Source of the DNA: Falsiroseomonas ponticola
GTDB lineage: Bacteria > Pseudomonadota > Alphaproteobacteria > Acetobacterales > Acetobacteraceae
Length of the DNA stretch: 64,000 bases
NCBI RefSeq assembly: GCF_016805305.1
Contig: NZ_JAERQN010000001.1
Location: forward strand, 620,001 to 684,000
Direction: 5' to 3'
Below, one piece after another: positions 17,495-25,567 of this stretch (the first letter of the stretch is position 1; every line of letters starts with the position of its first letter). Position numbers and translations under genes: made by a program. A model generated the notes under the pieces. That model searched no databases, was not told the origin of the DNA, and worked only from the letters and a program-made list of their open reading frames with translations.

Positions 17495-18352
17495 ATGGAA
17501 ACGCTTCCCCGCCCTGTCTTGTCCGGCAAGGCCCGCAAGGCGGGCGTGCTGGGCTGGCCCGTCGCCCATTCCCGATCGCCCCGCCTGCATGGCTGGTGGC
17601 TGGCGAAGCACGGCATCGATGGCGCCTACCTGCCCCTGCCGGTGCGGCCGCAGCGCTTCGAGGCGGCGGTGCGCGCGCTGGCCGATCTCGGCTTCGCCGG
17701 CGCCAACGTCACCATCCCCCACAAGGAAGCGGCCTATGCGCTGTGCGACGTGGTGGACCAAGTGGCGAAGCGCGCGGGGTCGGTGAACACGCTGGTCTTC
17801 GATGCCGATGGCCGCATCCATGGCACCAGCACCGATGGCTACGGTTTCCTCGAATCCATCCGCGAACAGGCGCCGGGATGGCACGCGGCGGATGGTCCTG
17901 CGGTGATCCTCGGCGCCGGCGGTGCGGTGCGGGCCGTGGCGGCCGCGCTGCTCGATGCCGGCTGCCCGCGCCTGGTGCTGGTCAACCGCACGCCGGCGCG
18001 GGCGGAGGCGCTGGCGCGGGACCTCGGCGGGCCGGTGGAGGTCGCGACGGCGGCGCCGCTGGCGGATGCCGCGCTGCTGGTGAACGGCACCAGCCTCGGC
18101 ATGCAGGGGGAACCGCCGCTGGAGATCGACCTGGCGCCCCTGCCCGCCACCGCCGTGGTGGCCGACATGGTCTATGTGCCGCTGGAGACGCCGCTGCTGG
18201 CCGCCGCCCGGGCGCGGGGGCTGCGCGGCGTGGACGGCCTCGGCATGCTGCTCCACCAGGCGCGCCCGGGCTTCCTGGCCTGGTTCGGCGTGGAGCCGCA
18301 GGTGGACCAGGCGCTGCGGGACTACGTCGCCCATGACATCCCGCGCGCATGA
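17495..18352 (+). CDS. aroE: Shikimate dehydrogenase AroE
   Basis: This 285-residue enzyme reduces 3-dehydroshikimate to shikimate with NADPH in aromatic amino-acid synthesis. Seen are the substrate motif GWPVAHSRSPRLHGWWL (residues 20-36), GANVTIPHKEAAY with the catalytic lysine, TDGYGF, the Rossmann GAGGAVRAVAAALL and the late DGLGMLLHQARPGF. The length is normal. It is the first of the aroE-coaE-dnaQ run typical of alphaproteobacteria, and its stop overlaps the coaE ATG as ATGA. The promoter must lie in the short gap shared with the divergent GntR gene. Confidence 0.96.
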   Translation: METLPRPVLSGKARKAGVLGWPVAHSRSPRLHGWWLAKHGIDGAYLPLPVRPQRFEAAVRALADLGFAGANVTIPHKEAAYALCDVVDQVAKRAGSVNTLVFDADGRIHGTSTDGYGFLESIREQAPGWHAADGPAVILGAGGAVRAVAAALLDAGCPRLVLVNRTPARAEALARDLGGPVEVATAAPLADAALLVNGTSLGMQGEPPLEIDLAPLPATAVVADMVYVPLETPLLAAARARGLRGVDGLGMLLHQARPGFLAWFGVEPQVDQALRDYVAHDIPRA

Positions 18353-18936
18353 AGGTGATCGGCCTGACGGGCAGCATCGGCATGGGCAAGTCCACCGCCG
18401 CCCGCGCCTTCCGGCGGCTGCGCGTGCCGGTCTTCGATGCCGATGCCGCCGTCCACCGCCTGCAGGCCCGGGGCGGCGCCGCGGTCCGCCCCATCGAGGC
18501 CGCCTTCCCCGGCACCACGCGTGACGGCCGCGTGGAGCGGGAGGCGCTGCGCACCCGCGTCCTTGGCGACCCCGCTGCGCTGCGCGTGCTGGAACGCATC
18601 GTCCATCCCCTGGTGCGGAAGGCCGAGCGCGCCTTCCTCGCCGCATGCCGACGCCGGGGCGACCGGATCGCGGTGCTGGACGTGCCCCTGCTGTTCGAGA
18701 CGAAGGGGGAGGGACGCGTCGATCAGGTCATCGTCGTCTCCGCCCCCGCCGCCACCCAGCGCGCGCGTGTCCTGGCCCGCGGCGGCATGACGCCGGAACG
18801 CCTCGCCGCCATCCTCGCCCGCCAGATGCCGGATGCCGAGAAGCGACGCCGCGCCGATCACGTGGTGCGCACGGGGCTTTCGAAGCACGCGGCGCAGCGC
18901 CAGATCAGGGCGATCGTGCGGGGCCTGTCGGGGTGA
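18349..18936 (+). CDS. coaE: Dephospho-CoA kinase CoaE
   Basis: This 195-residue kinase phosphorylates the 3'-hydroxyl of dephospho-CoA, the last step of coenzyme A synthesis. The P-loop GLTGSIGMGKSTAA is at residues 5-18, FDADAAVHRL at about 28-37, and the lid/substrate segments LDVPLLFE and RGGMTPERLAAILARQMP follow. Length and motif spacing are standard. It begins inside the aroE stop and its own stop overlaps the GTG of a membrane-protein gene, so three genes are translationally coupled. Confidence 0.96.
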   Translation: MKVIGLTGSIGMGKSTAARAFRRLRVPVFDADAAVHRLQARGGAAVRPIEAAFPGTTRDGRVEREALRTRVLGDPAALRVLERIVHPLVRKAERAFLAACRRRGDRIAVLDVPLLFETKGEGRVDQVIVVSAPAATQRARVLARGGMTPERLAAILARQMPDAEKRRRADHVVRTGLSKHAAQRQIRAIVRGLSG

Positions 18937-19334
18937 CCCTGCCGCCCTGGTACCGGATCCTGGAGGCCGTGGGTGGCCCATTCGCCACGCCCGCCGCCCC
19001 GATCCGCCTCCTCCTCGGCCTGCCGCTCCTGTTCATCGCCGCCGATACGGCCAATGCGGTGCTGGCGCCGGCCTGCGGGCCTGGCCTGGGCAACCGCACG
19101 GAAGGGCTCCTTGCGAGCTGCTACCCTTGGGGCTTCGAGGGCCCCTTCGACGATTTCTGGTTCTGGCGGTCGAAAGCGGCCTACCTGACCTGCAACGCCC
19201 TCCAGATCGGCTTCTGCGCTGGCGGCATCCTCGCAACCTTCTGGTGCCGGCCCCGCTGGCTCGGCATCGTCCTGGCCTGTATCGCCCTGGCCGCCGTGAT
19301 CCTGCTGCCCATCGCGGGCGCCACCTATTCCTGA
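18933..19334 (+). CDS. Small integral membrane protein, unknown
   Basis: This 133-residue protein has three hydrophobic segments (IRLLLGLPLLFIAADTANAV; CNALQIGFCAGGILATFW; LGIVLACIALAAVILLPIAG) with a cysteine-containing, aromatic-rich loop between the first two. I do not recognise the family. The start is GTG at 18933-18935, which overlaps the coaE TGA as GTGA; the open frame extends upstream but only within coaE. It ends seven bases before dnaQ and therefore sits inside an otherwise housekeeping operon. In most relatives coaE and dnaQ adjoin, so this is an inserted accessory gene. Confidence 0.65.
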   Translation: MTLPPWYRILEAVGGPFATPAAPIRLLLGLPLLFIAADTANAVLAPACGPGLGNRTEGLLASCYPWGFEGPFDDFWFWRSKAAYLTCNALQIGFCAGGILATFWCRPRWLGIVLACIALAAVILLPIAGATYS

Positions 19335-19341
19335 GGTCCCC

Positions 19342-20061
19342 ATGCGCCAGATCGTGCTCGACACCGAGACCACCGGCCTCGACCCCGCCACCGGCGATCG
19401 CGTCATCGAGGTCGCGGCCATCGAGATCTACAACTTCATGCCGACGGGACAGACCTTCCACGTCCTGATCGACCCGGAGCGCGACATCCCGGAGGAAGCG
19501 ACGCGCGTGCACGGCTTCACGGCGGAGATGCTGCGCGGCAAGCCGCTGTTCCGCGACATTGCCCAGCCCATGCTCGACTTCCTCGGCGACAGCGAGATCA
19601 TCGCCCACAACGCCCGCTTCGATTTCGGCTTCCTCGATGCCGAACTGGTCCGCGCCGGCCACAGGAAGCTGGACCGCGCGCGGATGGTGGACAGCCTGGA
19701 GATCGCCAAGCGCCGCTACCCCGGCCTGCCCAACAGCCTGGATGCGCTATGCCGCCGCCTCGGCGTCGACAACTCCATGCGCACCAGCCACAACGCGCTG
19801 CTGGACGTGAAGCTGCTGGCGGAAGTCTATCTGGAGCTGATGGGCGGCAAGCAGCCGGGCTTCGAGCTGGCGGCCGCCCAGGCCAAGCCCGCCCTGCCCG
19901 GCATCGTCATCGAGGCCCCGGTCGCCCGCACCCCGGTGCTGATCCAGCCGAGCGAGGCGGAGATCGCCACCCATGCCGCCTTCGTCACCAAGCGGCTCGC
20001 CAAGGGCGACCCCCTCTGGCTCAAGCCGCCCTTCGCGGAACCGGCGCCCGCCGAAGGCTGA
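19342..20061 (+). CDS. dnaQ: DNA polymerase III epsilon subunit (proofreading exonuclease)
   Basis: This 239-residue 3'-5' exonuclease proofreads for the replicative polymerase. The three DEDDh motifs are present: LDTETTGLD (Exo I, residues 6-14), IAHNARFDFGFLDAEL (Exo II) and RTSHNALLDVKLLAEVY (Exo III, with the catalytic His and Asp). The C-terminal tail (after about residue 180) is Ala/Pro-rich and would contact the polymerase alpha subunit. The length matches alphaproteobacterial DnaQ. It ends the aroE-coaE operon; lutA starts 38 bases later. Confidence 0.95.
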   Translation: MRQIVLDTETTGLDPATGDRVIEVAAIEIYNFMPTGQTFHVLIDPERDIPEEATRVHGFTAEMLRGKPLFRDIAQPMLDFLGDSEIIAHNARFDFGFLDAELVRAGHRKLDRARMVDSLEIAKRRYPGLPNSLDALCRRLGVDNSMRTSHNALLDVKLLAEVYLELMGGKQPGFELAAAQAKPALPGIVIEAPVARTPVLIQPSEAEIATHAAFVTKRLAKGDPLWLKPPFAEPAPAEG

Positions 20062-20099
20062 CCCTCCCGCATCGCGGGGGGTTGCCCTACATTGGGCGC

Positions 20100-20867
20100 A
20101 TGACCCCGCCCCGCCCCCGCGTCGCGCTCTTCGTCACCTGCCTGGTGGACCTCTATCGCCCCAGTGTCGGCTTCGCCGCGCTGAAGCTGCTGGAGGAGGC
20201 GGGCTGCGAGGTGGTGGTGCCGGACACCCAGACCTGCTGCGGCCAGCCCGCCTACAACAGCGGCGACCGCGCCACCGCCACCGACCTGGCCCGCGCCGTC
20301 GTCGATGCCTTCTACCCCTATGACTACACCGTGGTCCCGTCCGGCTCCTGCGCCGGCCAGATCGCGCACCACTACCCCGCGCTCTTCGCCGATGACCCGC
20401 ATTACCGCGGCAAGGCGGAGGCGCTGGGCGCCAAGACGCATGAGCTGACGAGCTTCCTCTTCGACGTGCTCGGCCTGAAGTCCGTCACCGCCCGCTACGA
20501 CGGCATCGCCACCTACCACGACAGCTGCTCGGGACTGCGCGAGCTCGGCGTGAAGGCCCAGCCCCGCGCGCTGCTGGCGAGCGTGGAGGGGCTCGCGGTG
20601 CGGGAGATGGCGGAACCCGAGATCTGCTGCGGCTTCGGCGGCACCTTCTGCGTGAAATACCCCGACATCTCCACCCGCATGGTCGGCGACAAGACGAAGG
20701 ACGTGGCGGCCACTGGTGCCGACACCCTGCTGGCCGGCGACCTCGGCTGCCTGCTGAACATGGCGGGGAAGCTCCGACGCGACGGATCGGCCGTGAAGGT
20801 GCGGCATGTCGCGGAGGTGCTGGCGGGCGTTACGGGCGATGTCGCGCCGATCGGGGAGGCGCGATAG
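20100..20867 (+). CDS. lutA: L-lactate utilisation protein LutA (cysteine-rich Fe-S oxidoreductase)
   Basis: This 255-residue protein has two CCG cysteine-rich domains, as in LutA/YkgE of the NAD-independent L-lactate dehydrogenase complex. The first has VTCLVDLYRP...DTQTCCGQPAYNSGD...SGSCAGQI, the second YHDSCSGLRELG...EICCGFGGTFCVKYP...DLGCLLNMAG. It would pass electrons from lactate together with LutB and LutC. I chose the ATG at 20100-20102; the frame extends back into dnaQ without similarity. Unlike the usual contiguous operon, about 1.1 kb with two minus-strand genes separates it from lutB. Confidence 0.9.
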   Translation: MTPPRPRVALFVTCLVDLYRPSVGFAALKLLEEAGCEVVVPDTQTCCGQPAYNSGDRATATDLARAVVDAFYPYDYTVVPSGSCAGQIAHHYPALFADDPHYRGKAEALGAKTHELTSFLFDVLGLKSVTARYDGIATYHDSCSGLRELGVKAQPRALLASVEGLAVREMAEPEICCGFGGTFCVKYPDISTRMVGDKTKDVAATGADTLLAGDLGCLLNMAGKLRRDGSAVKVRHVAEVLAGVTGDVAPIGEAR

Positions 20868-20871
20868 CGCC

Positions 20872-21501
20872 TCAACCCTGTGCGGCGATCCAGTGCGTCA
20901 GCCCTGGCGCCACGCTGCCATCGATGACGCGCCATGCGCCGCCCTCGCGCTTCTCCGCCAGGATCCGCATCTGCGGCTGATGGGTCGCGCGATCGGTCAG
21001 CGAATTGTCGATGACGAGGCCGGCATCGGCACGGCCGGCGAATTGCGGGAAGTTGTCGTGGGACGCATCGCGACGCGCCAGGATGCGTTCGCGCGGCACA
21101 TCGTGGCCGCCGAGCGCCACGCGATGGGCGACCCGGGCGACGTTCAGGTCAGCCAGCTCGACGGTGACGTAGATGATGCCGAAGCGGCGCCCGATCTGCC
21201 GCGCAAGGTCGATCAGGGCGAAGAACTTCGGAGAACTGCCCACGGTCTCCACCAGGACCGTGCGGCCCGCATGCACCGCCTCCTCCACCAGGGAATCGGA
21301 CAGGGTCTGCGCCGCCCTGACATAGGCGAATTCTGACGCCCCCGGAACGACAGGCGGCAGCAGCTTCGCGATGTCGTCTGGCGATTGGGCGACGGAGGGT
21401 ATCGACGGATGCCAAGCCTGCAGCGCCCCGCTGCGGGCGAGGGTCGACTTGCCGGAGCCATTGGGCCCCGCGATGATCCAGAGCCAGCCTTCCGCCGACA
21501 C
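20872..21501 (-). CDS. Zeta-toxin-like P-loop kinase
   Basis: This 209-residue protein belongs to the zeta toxin/COG4185 group. The Walker A motif IAGPNGSGKSTLARSG is at residues 9-24; VVPGASEFAYVRAA, HAGRTVLVETVGSS and GGHDVPRERILARR...NFPQFAGRADAGLVIDNS follow in the order typical for the group. Zeta toxins phosphorylate UDP-N-acetyl sugars, but many chromosomal members have no proven toxicity. The start is GTG at 21499-21501. It lies eight bases behind an 82-residue ORF in the same direction, which forms a two-gene unit convergent to lutA (four-base gap). Confidence 0.8.
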   Translation of the reverse strand: MSAEGWLWIIAGPNGSGKSTLARSGALQAWHPSIPSVAQSPDDIAKLLPPVVPGASEFAYVRAAQTLSDSLVEEAVHAGRTVLVETVGSSPKFFALIDLARQIGRRFGIIYVTVELADLNVARVAHRVALGGHDVPRERILARRDASHDNFPQFAGRADAGLVIDNSLTDRATHQPQMRILAEKREGGAWRVIDGSVAPGLTHWIAAQG

Positions 21502-21509
21502 GGGCCGGG

Positions 21510-21758
21510 TCAGGCCTTGGGCGAGGCGGGACTTGCTGCCAGGCGACGCGACCCGTCAGGATGCACCCAGACGACGCGGCCGGCTTCGAGGGTCGGATAG
21601 GGGGCGCCACGCGCCAGCCCCGCTTCAAGCTCCGCACCAGCGGCCGCGGCGAAGACGGTCGCGGCAGCCGCGGCTTCCGGCGACGGATCCTGCGTCGGGG
21701 CGGGCGCTGGCGTGTAGCTCAACGCGGCCCCCGTGCGGTAGCTGAGGACAATGGCCAT
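21510..21758 (-). CDS. Small protein upstream of the zeta-like kinase, possible antitoxin
   Basis: This 82-residue protein starts MAIVLSYRTGAALSYTP, has a Pro/Ala-rich middle, then a short C-terminal strand-like region VVWVHPDGSRRLAA. It has no recognisable epsilon-antitoxin helix bundle. The assignment as partner rests only on its position: same strand, eight bases before the kinase gene, and a size usual for antitoxins. The HPDGS turn could instead belong to an uncharacterised COG4185-associated family. The function is unknown. Confidence 0.5.
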   Translation of the reverse strand: MAIVLSYRTGAALSYTPAPAPTQDPSPEAAAAATVFAAAAGAELEAGLARGAPYPTLEAGRVVWVHPDGSRRLAASPASPKA

Positions 21759-21947
21759 GCCTTCACGGTAGGGGCGGCGCCACGCTGCAACAAGGTCATT
21801 GCTGCTTCGTTATCGATTACCCACCCAGGCGAGCATCGTATACTGGAAGCCTGTTGCCGAGAAGGCACAGGGTCGCGAGATCACCGCGCAGCCAAACCCC
21901 TGACCGATCGCGCCAGACGCGCTAGATTGGACGGGACAGGAGTTCCC

Positions 21948-23381
21948 ATGGTCCAGGTCACCTCCCCCGCCTTCAAGCGGAACGCCGCCGCGGCACTCGA
22001 CGACCCCGGCCTGCAGAAGGCGCTCGGCAAGGCCAAGGGCGCCTTCCTGCAGCGCCGCGCCGCCGCCGTCGCCGCCCTGCCGGAATTCGAGACGCTGCGG
22101 AACACCGGCCGCGACATCAAGAACCACACCCTCGCCAACCTCGACTTCTACCTCGAGACCTATGCCGCCAATGTCGAGCGCGCCGGCGGCCAGGTCCATT
22201 GGTGCTCGACCGCCGCCGATGCCCGCGCCGCCGTGCTCGACATCTGCCGCAAGGCCGGCGCGAAGACGGTCACCAAGGGCAAGTCGATGATCTCCGAGGA
22301 GATCGGCGTGAACGACCATCTGGAGGCCCATGGCATCCAGCCGGTCGAGACGGACCTCGGCGAGTACATCATCCAGCTCCGCCACGAACACCCGAGCCAC
22401 ATCATCGCCCCCGCCTTCCACCTGAACCGGGAGGATTGGGAAGCGCAGTTCCGGATGTCCCACACGGACCTGCCGAAGGACCGCGTCTTCAACGAACGCC
22501 GCGACATCCTGGCGGAGGCCCGCACACGCCTCCGCCAGAAATTCCTCGCCGCCGATGTCGGCATCACCGGCGCCAACTTCCTGATCGCGGAGACCGGCAG
22601 CAGCGTCATCGTGACGAATGAGGGCAATGGCGACCTGACCCAGACCCTGCCGCGCGTGCACATCGTCCTCGCCAGCATCGAGAAGGTGGTGCCGACGCTG
22701 GAGGACTGCACCAGCCTGCTGCGGCTGCTCGCACGCTCCGCCACCGGCCAGGATTTCTCGGTCTATACCACCTTCTCAACCGGCGCCCGCCGGCCCGCCG
22801 ACCTCGATGGGCCGGAGGAGTATCATGTGGTGCTCATCGACAATGGCCGGTCCAACATGATGGGGACCGACTTCCAGGAGATGCTGCGCTGCATCCGCTG
22901 CGCCGCCTGCATGAACCACTGCCCCGTCTATGGCGCGGTGGGCGGCCATGCCTATGGCTGGGTCTATCCCGGCCCCATGGGCAGCGTGCTGACGCCGACC
23001 CTGGTCGGCGTGGACAAGGCCGGCCACCTGCCCAATGCCAGCACCTTCTGCGGCAAGTGCGAAAGCGTCTGCCCCGTGAAGATCCCGCTGCCCAAGCTGA
23101 TGCGGCATTGGCGCGAACGGGAGTTCGAACGCCACCTGACGCCCCAGGGCGTCCGATCGAACCTGGCGCTCTGGGCCTGGTTCGCGCGGCGGCCTTCCGT
23201 CTATCGCCTGGCAACCCGCCTCGGCATCCGCGCGCTGTCGGCCCTGAGCCGCGGCAAGGGGGCCTTCCGCTGGCTGCCCTTCGCCGGCGGATGGACCGAA
23301 GGGCGTGACCTGCCGGCGCCGGAGCCCGGCGGCACCTTCATGGCCCGCTACCAGGCCCAGCAGAAGGGTGCCCGCCGATGA
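21948..23381 (+). CDS. lutB: L-lactate utilisation protein LutB (iron-sulfur protein)
   Basis: This 477-residue subunit of the lactate oxidation complex has an N-terminal LUD domain (KTVTKGKSMISEEIGVNDHL and NFLIAETGSSVIVTNEGNG) and a C-terminal dicluster ferredoxin region: CIRCAACMNHCPVYG near residues 314-328 and CGKCESVCPVKIP near 366-378, binding two 4Fe-4S clusters. The ATG at 21948-21950 has an ACAGGAG ribosome site; the frame extends upstream into the antitoxin-like region without similarity. The 189-base gap ahead must carry its own promoter, since lutA is cut off by the inverted gene pair. Its stop overlaps the next ATG as ATGA. Confidence 0.93.
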   Translation: MVQVTSPAFKRNAAAALDDPGLQKALGKAKGAFLQRRAAAVAALPEFETLRNTGRDIKNHTLANLDFYLETYAANVERAGGQVHWCSTAADARAAVLDICRKAGAKTVTKGKSMISEEIGVNDHLEAHGIQPVETDLGEYIIQLRHEHPSHIIAPAFHLNREDWEAQFRMSHTDLPKDRVFNERRDILAEARTRLRQKFLAADVGITGANFLIAETGSSVIVTNEGNGDLTQTLPRVHIVLASIEKVVPTLEDCTSLLRLLARSATGQDFSVYTTFSTGARRPADLDGPEEYHVVLIDNGRSNMMGTDFQEMLRCIRCAACMNHCPVYGAVGGHAYGWVYPGPMGSVLTPTLVGVDKAGHLPNASTFCGKCESVCPVKIPLPKLMRHWREREFERHLTPQGVRSNLALWAWFARRPSVYRLATRLGIRALSALSRGKGAFRWLPFAGGWTEGRDLPAPEPGGTFMARYQAQQKGARR

Positions 23382-23635
23382 GCGACCAGGAAGCCGAGCG
23401 CGTCTATGGCCAGCGCTTTCCCCAGAACCAGCCCGCCCGCGTGGCGCCCCGCCCGACCGGCACGCTGGCGGAGATCTACGCCGCCATCGATGCCGATACC
23501 CCCGCGGCGCGGCTGAACAACGACCTCGACCGCATCGAACGGTCGCTGGCCGTGCTGGAACAGGCGGTGCGGGAGGCCTTCGAGGCCGAGCAGGCCATCG
23601 CGCAGCAGGACGCTGACGAGGACCGGGGCGCATGA
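23378..23635 (+). CDS. Small protein inside the lut operon, unknown
   Basis: This 85-residue soluble protein is locked between lutB and lutC by ATGA overlaps at both ends, so it must be made with them. Residues 1-30 are basic and proline-containing; from DTPAARLNNDLDRIERSLAV onward it forms one long amphipathic, probably coiled-coil helix, and the tail is acidic. No cysteine is present, so it does not carry an Fe-S cluster. I do not recognise a family. A structural or assembly role for the lactate-oxidising complex is suggested only by its location. Confidence 0.72.
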   Translation: MSDQEAERVYGQRFPQNQPARVAPRPTGTLAEIYAAIDADTPAARLNNDLDRIERSLAVLEQAVREAFEAEQAIAQQDADEDRGA

Positions 23636-24399
23636 GCAAGGACGCCATCCTCGGCGCCATCCGCCGCGGGCTGAAGCGCGGCCCGCTGCCGGCCGACCAG
23701 CGCGCCATGCTGGAAGGGCGCCTCGCCACCCATCCGCGCCACCTGATCCCCGCCCGGTCCCGCCTGCCGCGGCCCGACCAGGTCGCGCTCTTCATCCGCA
23801 ACGTGGAGAAGGAATTCGGCACGGTGGAACGCGTGCCGGACCTGGCCGCCATCCCCGCCGCGGTGGCGGATTTCCTCGCTGCGCAGAACCTGCCCGCCCG
23901 CCTGGTCGTGGCGCCGCACCCCGAACTCGCCTCCATCGACTGGTCCGCCCGCCCGATGATCGAGCGCGAGGCACGCCGCGCGCGGGATGGCGACGTCGTC
24001 TCCCTCCAGCATGGCTGGGCCGGGGTGGCGGAGACGGGAACGATCCTCTTCCCTTCCGACCCTGTCCGCCCCGCGACGCTGAACCTGCTGCCGGAGACGG
24101 AGATCGTGGTGCTCCGCGCCTCCGCCGTGGTCGGCGCCTATGAGGAGGCCTGGGACCGCCTGCGGGCAGAGCGGCAGGACCCGACGACCGGCGGCTTCAT
24201 GCCGCGCAACCTGATGTTCGTGACCGGCCCGTCGCGCAGCGCCGATATCGAGCAGACGCTGGAACTCGGCGCCCACGGCCCCCGCCGCCTGCATGTGCTG
24301 CTGGTGGAGGACGAACCCGCCCCCCGCATGGCGACCCCCGCGGAGGCGCGGGCGGAGGCGCCCGTCCAACCCGGCCAGCCCGCCGCACCGGGGGACTGA
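23632..24399 (+). CDS. lutC: L-lactate utilisation protein LutC (LUD domain)
   Basis: This 255-residue protein is the LUD-domain subunit of the LutABC lactate-oxidising complex. Visible are MSKDAILGAIRRGL at the N-terminus and, in the LUD core, SLQHGWAGVAETGTILFPSD, LNLLPETEIVVLRASAVVGA and FVTGPSRSADIEQTLELGAHGPRRLHVLL, the last being the family's most conserved block. The C-terminal 30 residues are an Ala/Pro tail not usual in the family. Start and stop are well defined: the ATG overlaps the small ORF stop, and the smr gene begins nine bases after its end. Confidence 0.93.
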   Translation: MSKDAILGAIRRGLKRGPLPADQRAMLEGRLATHPRHLIPARSRLPRPDQVALFIRNVEKEFGTVERVPDLAAIPAAVADFLAAQNLPARLVVAPHPELASIDWSARPMIEREARRARDGDVVSLQHGWAGVAETGTILFPSDPVRPATLNLLPETEIVVLRASAVVGAYEEAWDRLRAERQDPTTGGFMPRNLMFVTGPSRSADIEQTLELGAHGPRRLHVLLVEDEPAPRMATPAEARAEAPVQPGQPAAPGD

Positions 24400-24408
24400 C
24401 CACCCCCC

Positions 24409-24963
24409 ATGCGACGCCTGCGACCGAAGGGGTTGAGCGGCACCGACCTCGCGCTGTGGCATGCCTACACGGCCGAGATCACGCCCCTCTTCGGCCGCCA
24501 GCGCCCCGCCGCGCCGGAAGCGCCGCCCCCGCCCCCGGTGCCGCCGGCGGAGCCCATCCTGGTGAAGCCGGCCCCCGCGAAGCCCGCCGGCCGGCCGCCC
24601 ATCCCGGAGATCCGGGTGGGGGAGGCGCCGAGCGGCCTCGACCGCAAGCGCTGGACAGCGCTGCGCCGCGGCGACATGCGCGCCGAACGGACGCTCGACC
24701 TGCATGGAAGGCGGGTGCAGGAGGCGCATGCGGCGCTGCGCGCCTTCATCCATGACGCGGCGGCGGATGGCATCCGCACCGTCACCGTCGTGACCGGCAA
24801 GGGCCCGCAGCCCGAGGGCGGCATCCTGCGGCGGGAGCTGCCGCACTGGCTGAACGCGCCGGACCTCCGCCCGCTGGTGCTGGGCGCGGCGCACCCCCAT
24901 CCCACCAATGCCGGGGCGGTGAACCTGCTGCTGCGGCGGGTGCATCGGGCGAAGGGGTGGTAG
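24409..24963 (+). CDS. Smr/MutS2-like domain protein
   Basis: This 184-residue protein has a C-terminal Smr domain (about residues 98-180) with TLDLHGRRVQEAHAALRAFI, VTVVTGKGPQPEGGILRREL and the final NAGAVNLLLRR. The LDLHG and TGKG motifs are the family signature; Smr domains are DNA or RNA nicking endonucleases. The first 90 residues are proline-rich linker with a short head LSGTDLALWHAYTAEITPL that is conserved in alphaproteobacterial homologues (DUF-type YdaL-like). It follows lutC and precedes an XRE regulator gene; that Smr-XRE pairing is common in alphaproteobacteria, although a repeat separates them here. Confidence 0.9.
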   Translation: MRRLRPKGLSGTDLALWHAYTAEITPLFGRQRPAAPEAPPPPPVPPAEPILVKPAPAKPAGRPPIPEIRVGEAPSGLDRKRWTALRRGDMRAERTLDLHGRRVQEAHAALRAFIHDAAADGIRTVTVVTGKGPQPEGGILRRELPHWLNAPDLRPLVLGAAHPHPTNAGAVNLLLRRVHRAKGW

Positions 24964-24973
24964 CGCGGGTTCG

Positions 24974-25107
24974 CCGGGGAAGGCGCTGCCTTCCCCGGAC
25001 CCCATCCGCCAGGGGGGAGACCCCCCTGGACCATCGTCAATTTGAGACGGTCCAGGGGCGGTTCGCCCCTGGCGTGGGGGGCATCGGGGGGAGCAGCGCT
25101 CCCCCCG
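24974..25107. repeat. Structured intergenic repeat, copy B (four hairpins)
   Basis: Four successive perfect hairpins: 24974-24984/24988-24998 (loop GCT), 25009-25017/25021-25029 (loop AGA), 25052-25060/25064-25072 (loop GTT) and 25085-25094/25098-25107 (loop AGC). Linkers CCCCATCCG and ACCATCGTCA match the other copies. The last arm ends eight bases before the XRE gene's ATG, so the element also forms that gene's leader and may hide its ribosome site. Confidence 0.9.
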
Positions 25108-25114
25108 GGCAGCC

Positions 25115-25510
25115 ATGACACCATTCGGCGCCCGCCTCCGCGCCCTCCGCCGCGCCCGCCGCGTCACGCTGAAGGACATGGCGGCCGCGCTGCAGGTCTC
25201 CTCCGCCTATCTCTCCGCGCTGGAGCACGGCCATCGCGGCCGCCCCTCCGCCGGCCTGGTCCACCAGGTGAACGAGTTCTTCGGCCTGATCTGGGACGAG
25301 GCGGAGGAGCTGTCGGAACTCGCCCGCCTCTCCCACCCCAAGGTCACGCTGGAGACGGGCGGGCTGACGCCGGAGGCGACGGCGCTCGCCAACCGCCTGT
25401 CGGACACGATCCACCGCCTCAGCCCGCAGACGGTGGCCGCCATGCACGCCCTGCTGGACCGGGAAGCGCCACCGGAGAAGCCCCGCCTGCGCCGCGCCGC
25501 CGGCCGGTAG
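25115..25510 (+). CDS. XRE-family DNA-binding protein
   Basis: This 131-residue regulator has an N-terminal Cro/C1-type helix-turn-helix (residues 3-60: LRALRRARRVTLKDMAAALQ, SSAYLSALEHGHRGRPS) and a helical C-terminal part containing LSDTIHRLSPQTVAAMHALL. Proteins of this length and layout are regularly found next to smr genes in alphaproteobacteria. The target is unknown. The start ATG at 25115-25117 follows directly on the last hairpin of repeat copy B; no clear ribosome site is free, so expression may depend on how the repeat folds. Confidence 0.85.
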   Translation: MTPFGARLRALRRARRVTLKDMAAALQVSSAYLSALEHGHRGRPSAGLVHQVNEFFGLIWDEAEELSELARLSHPKVTLETGGLTPEATALANRLSDTIHRLSPQTVAAMHALLDREAPPEKPRLRRAAGR

Positions 25511-25567
25511 ACGGCCCGTCCCCCCCGCGCTTTGATGACACTTCGATGACGGCGCGAAGGACCGGGC

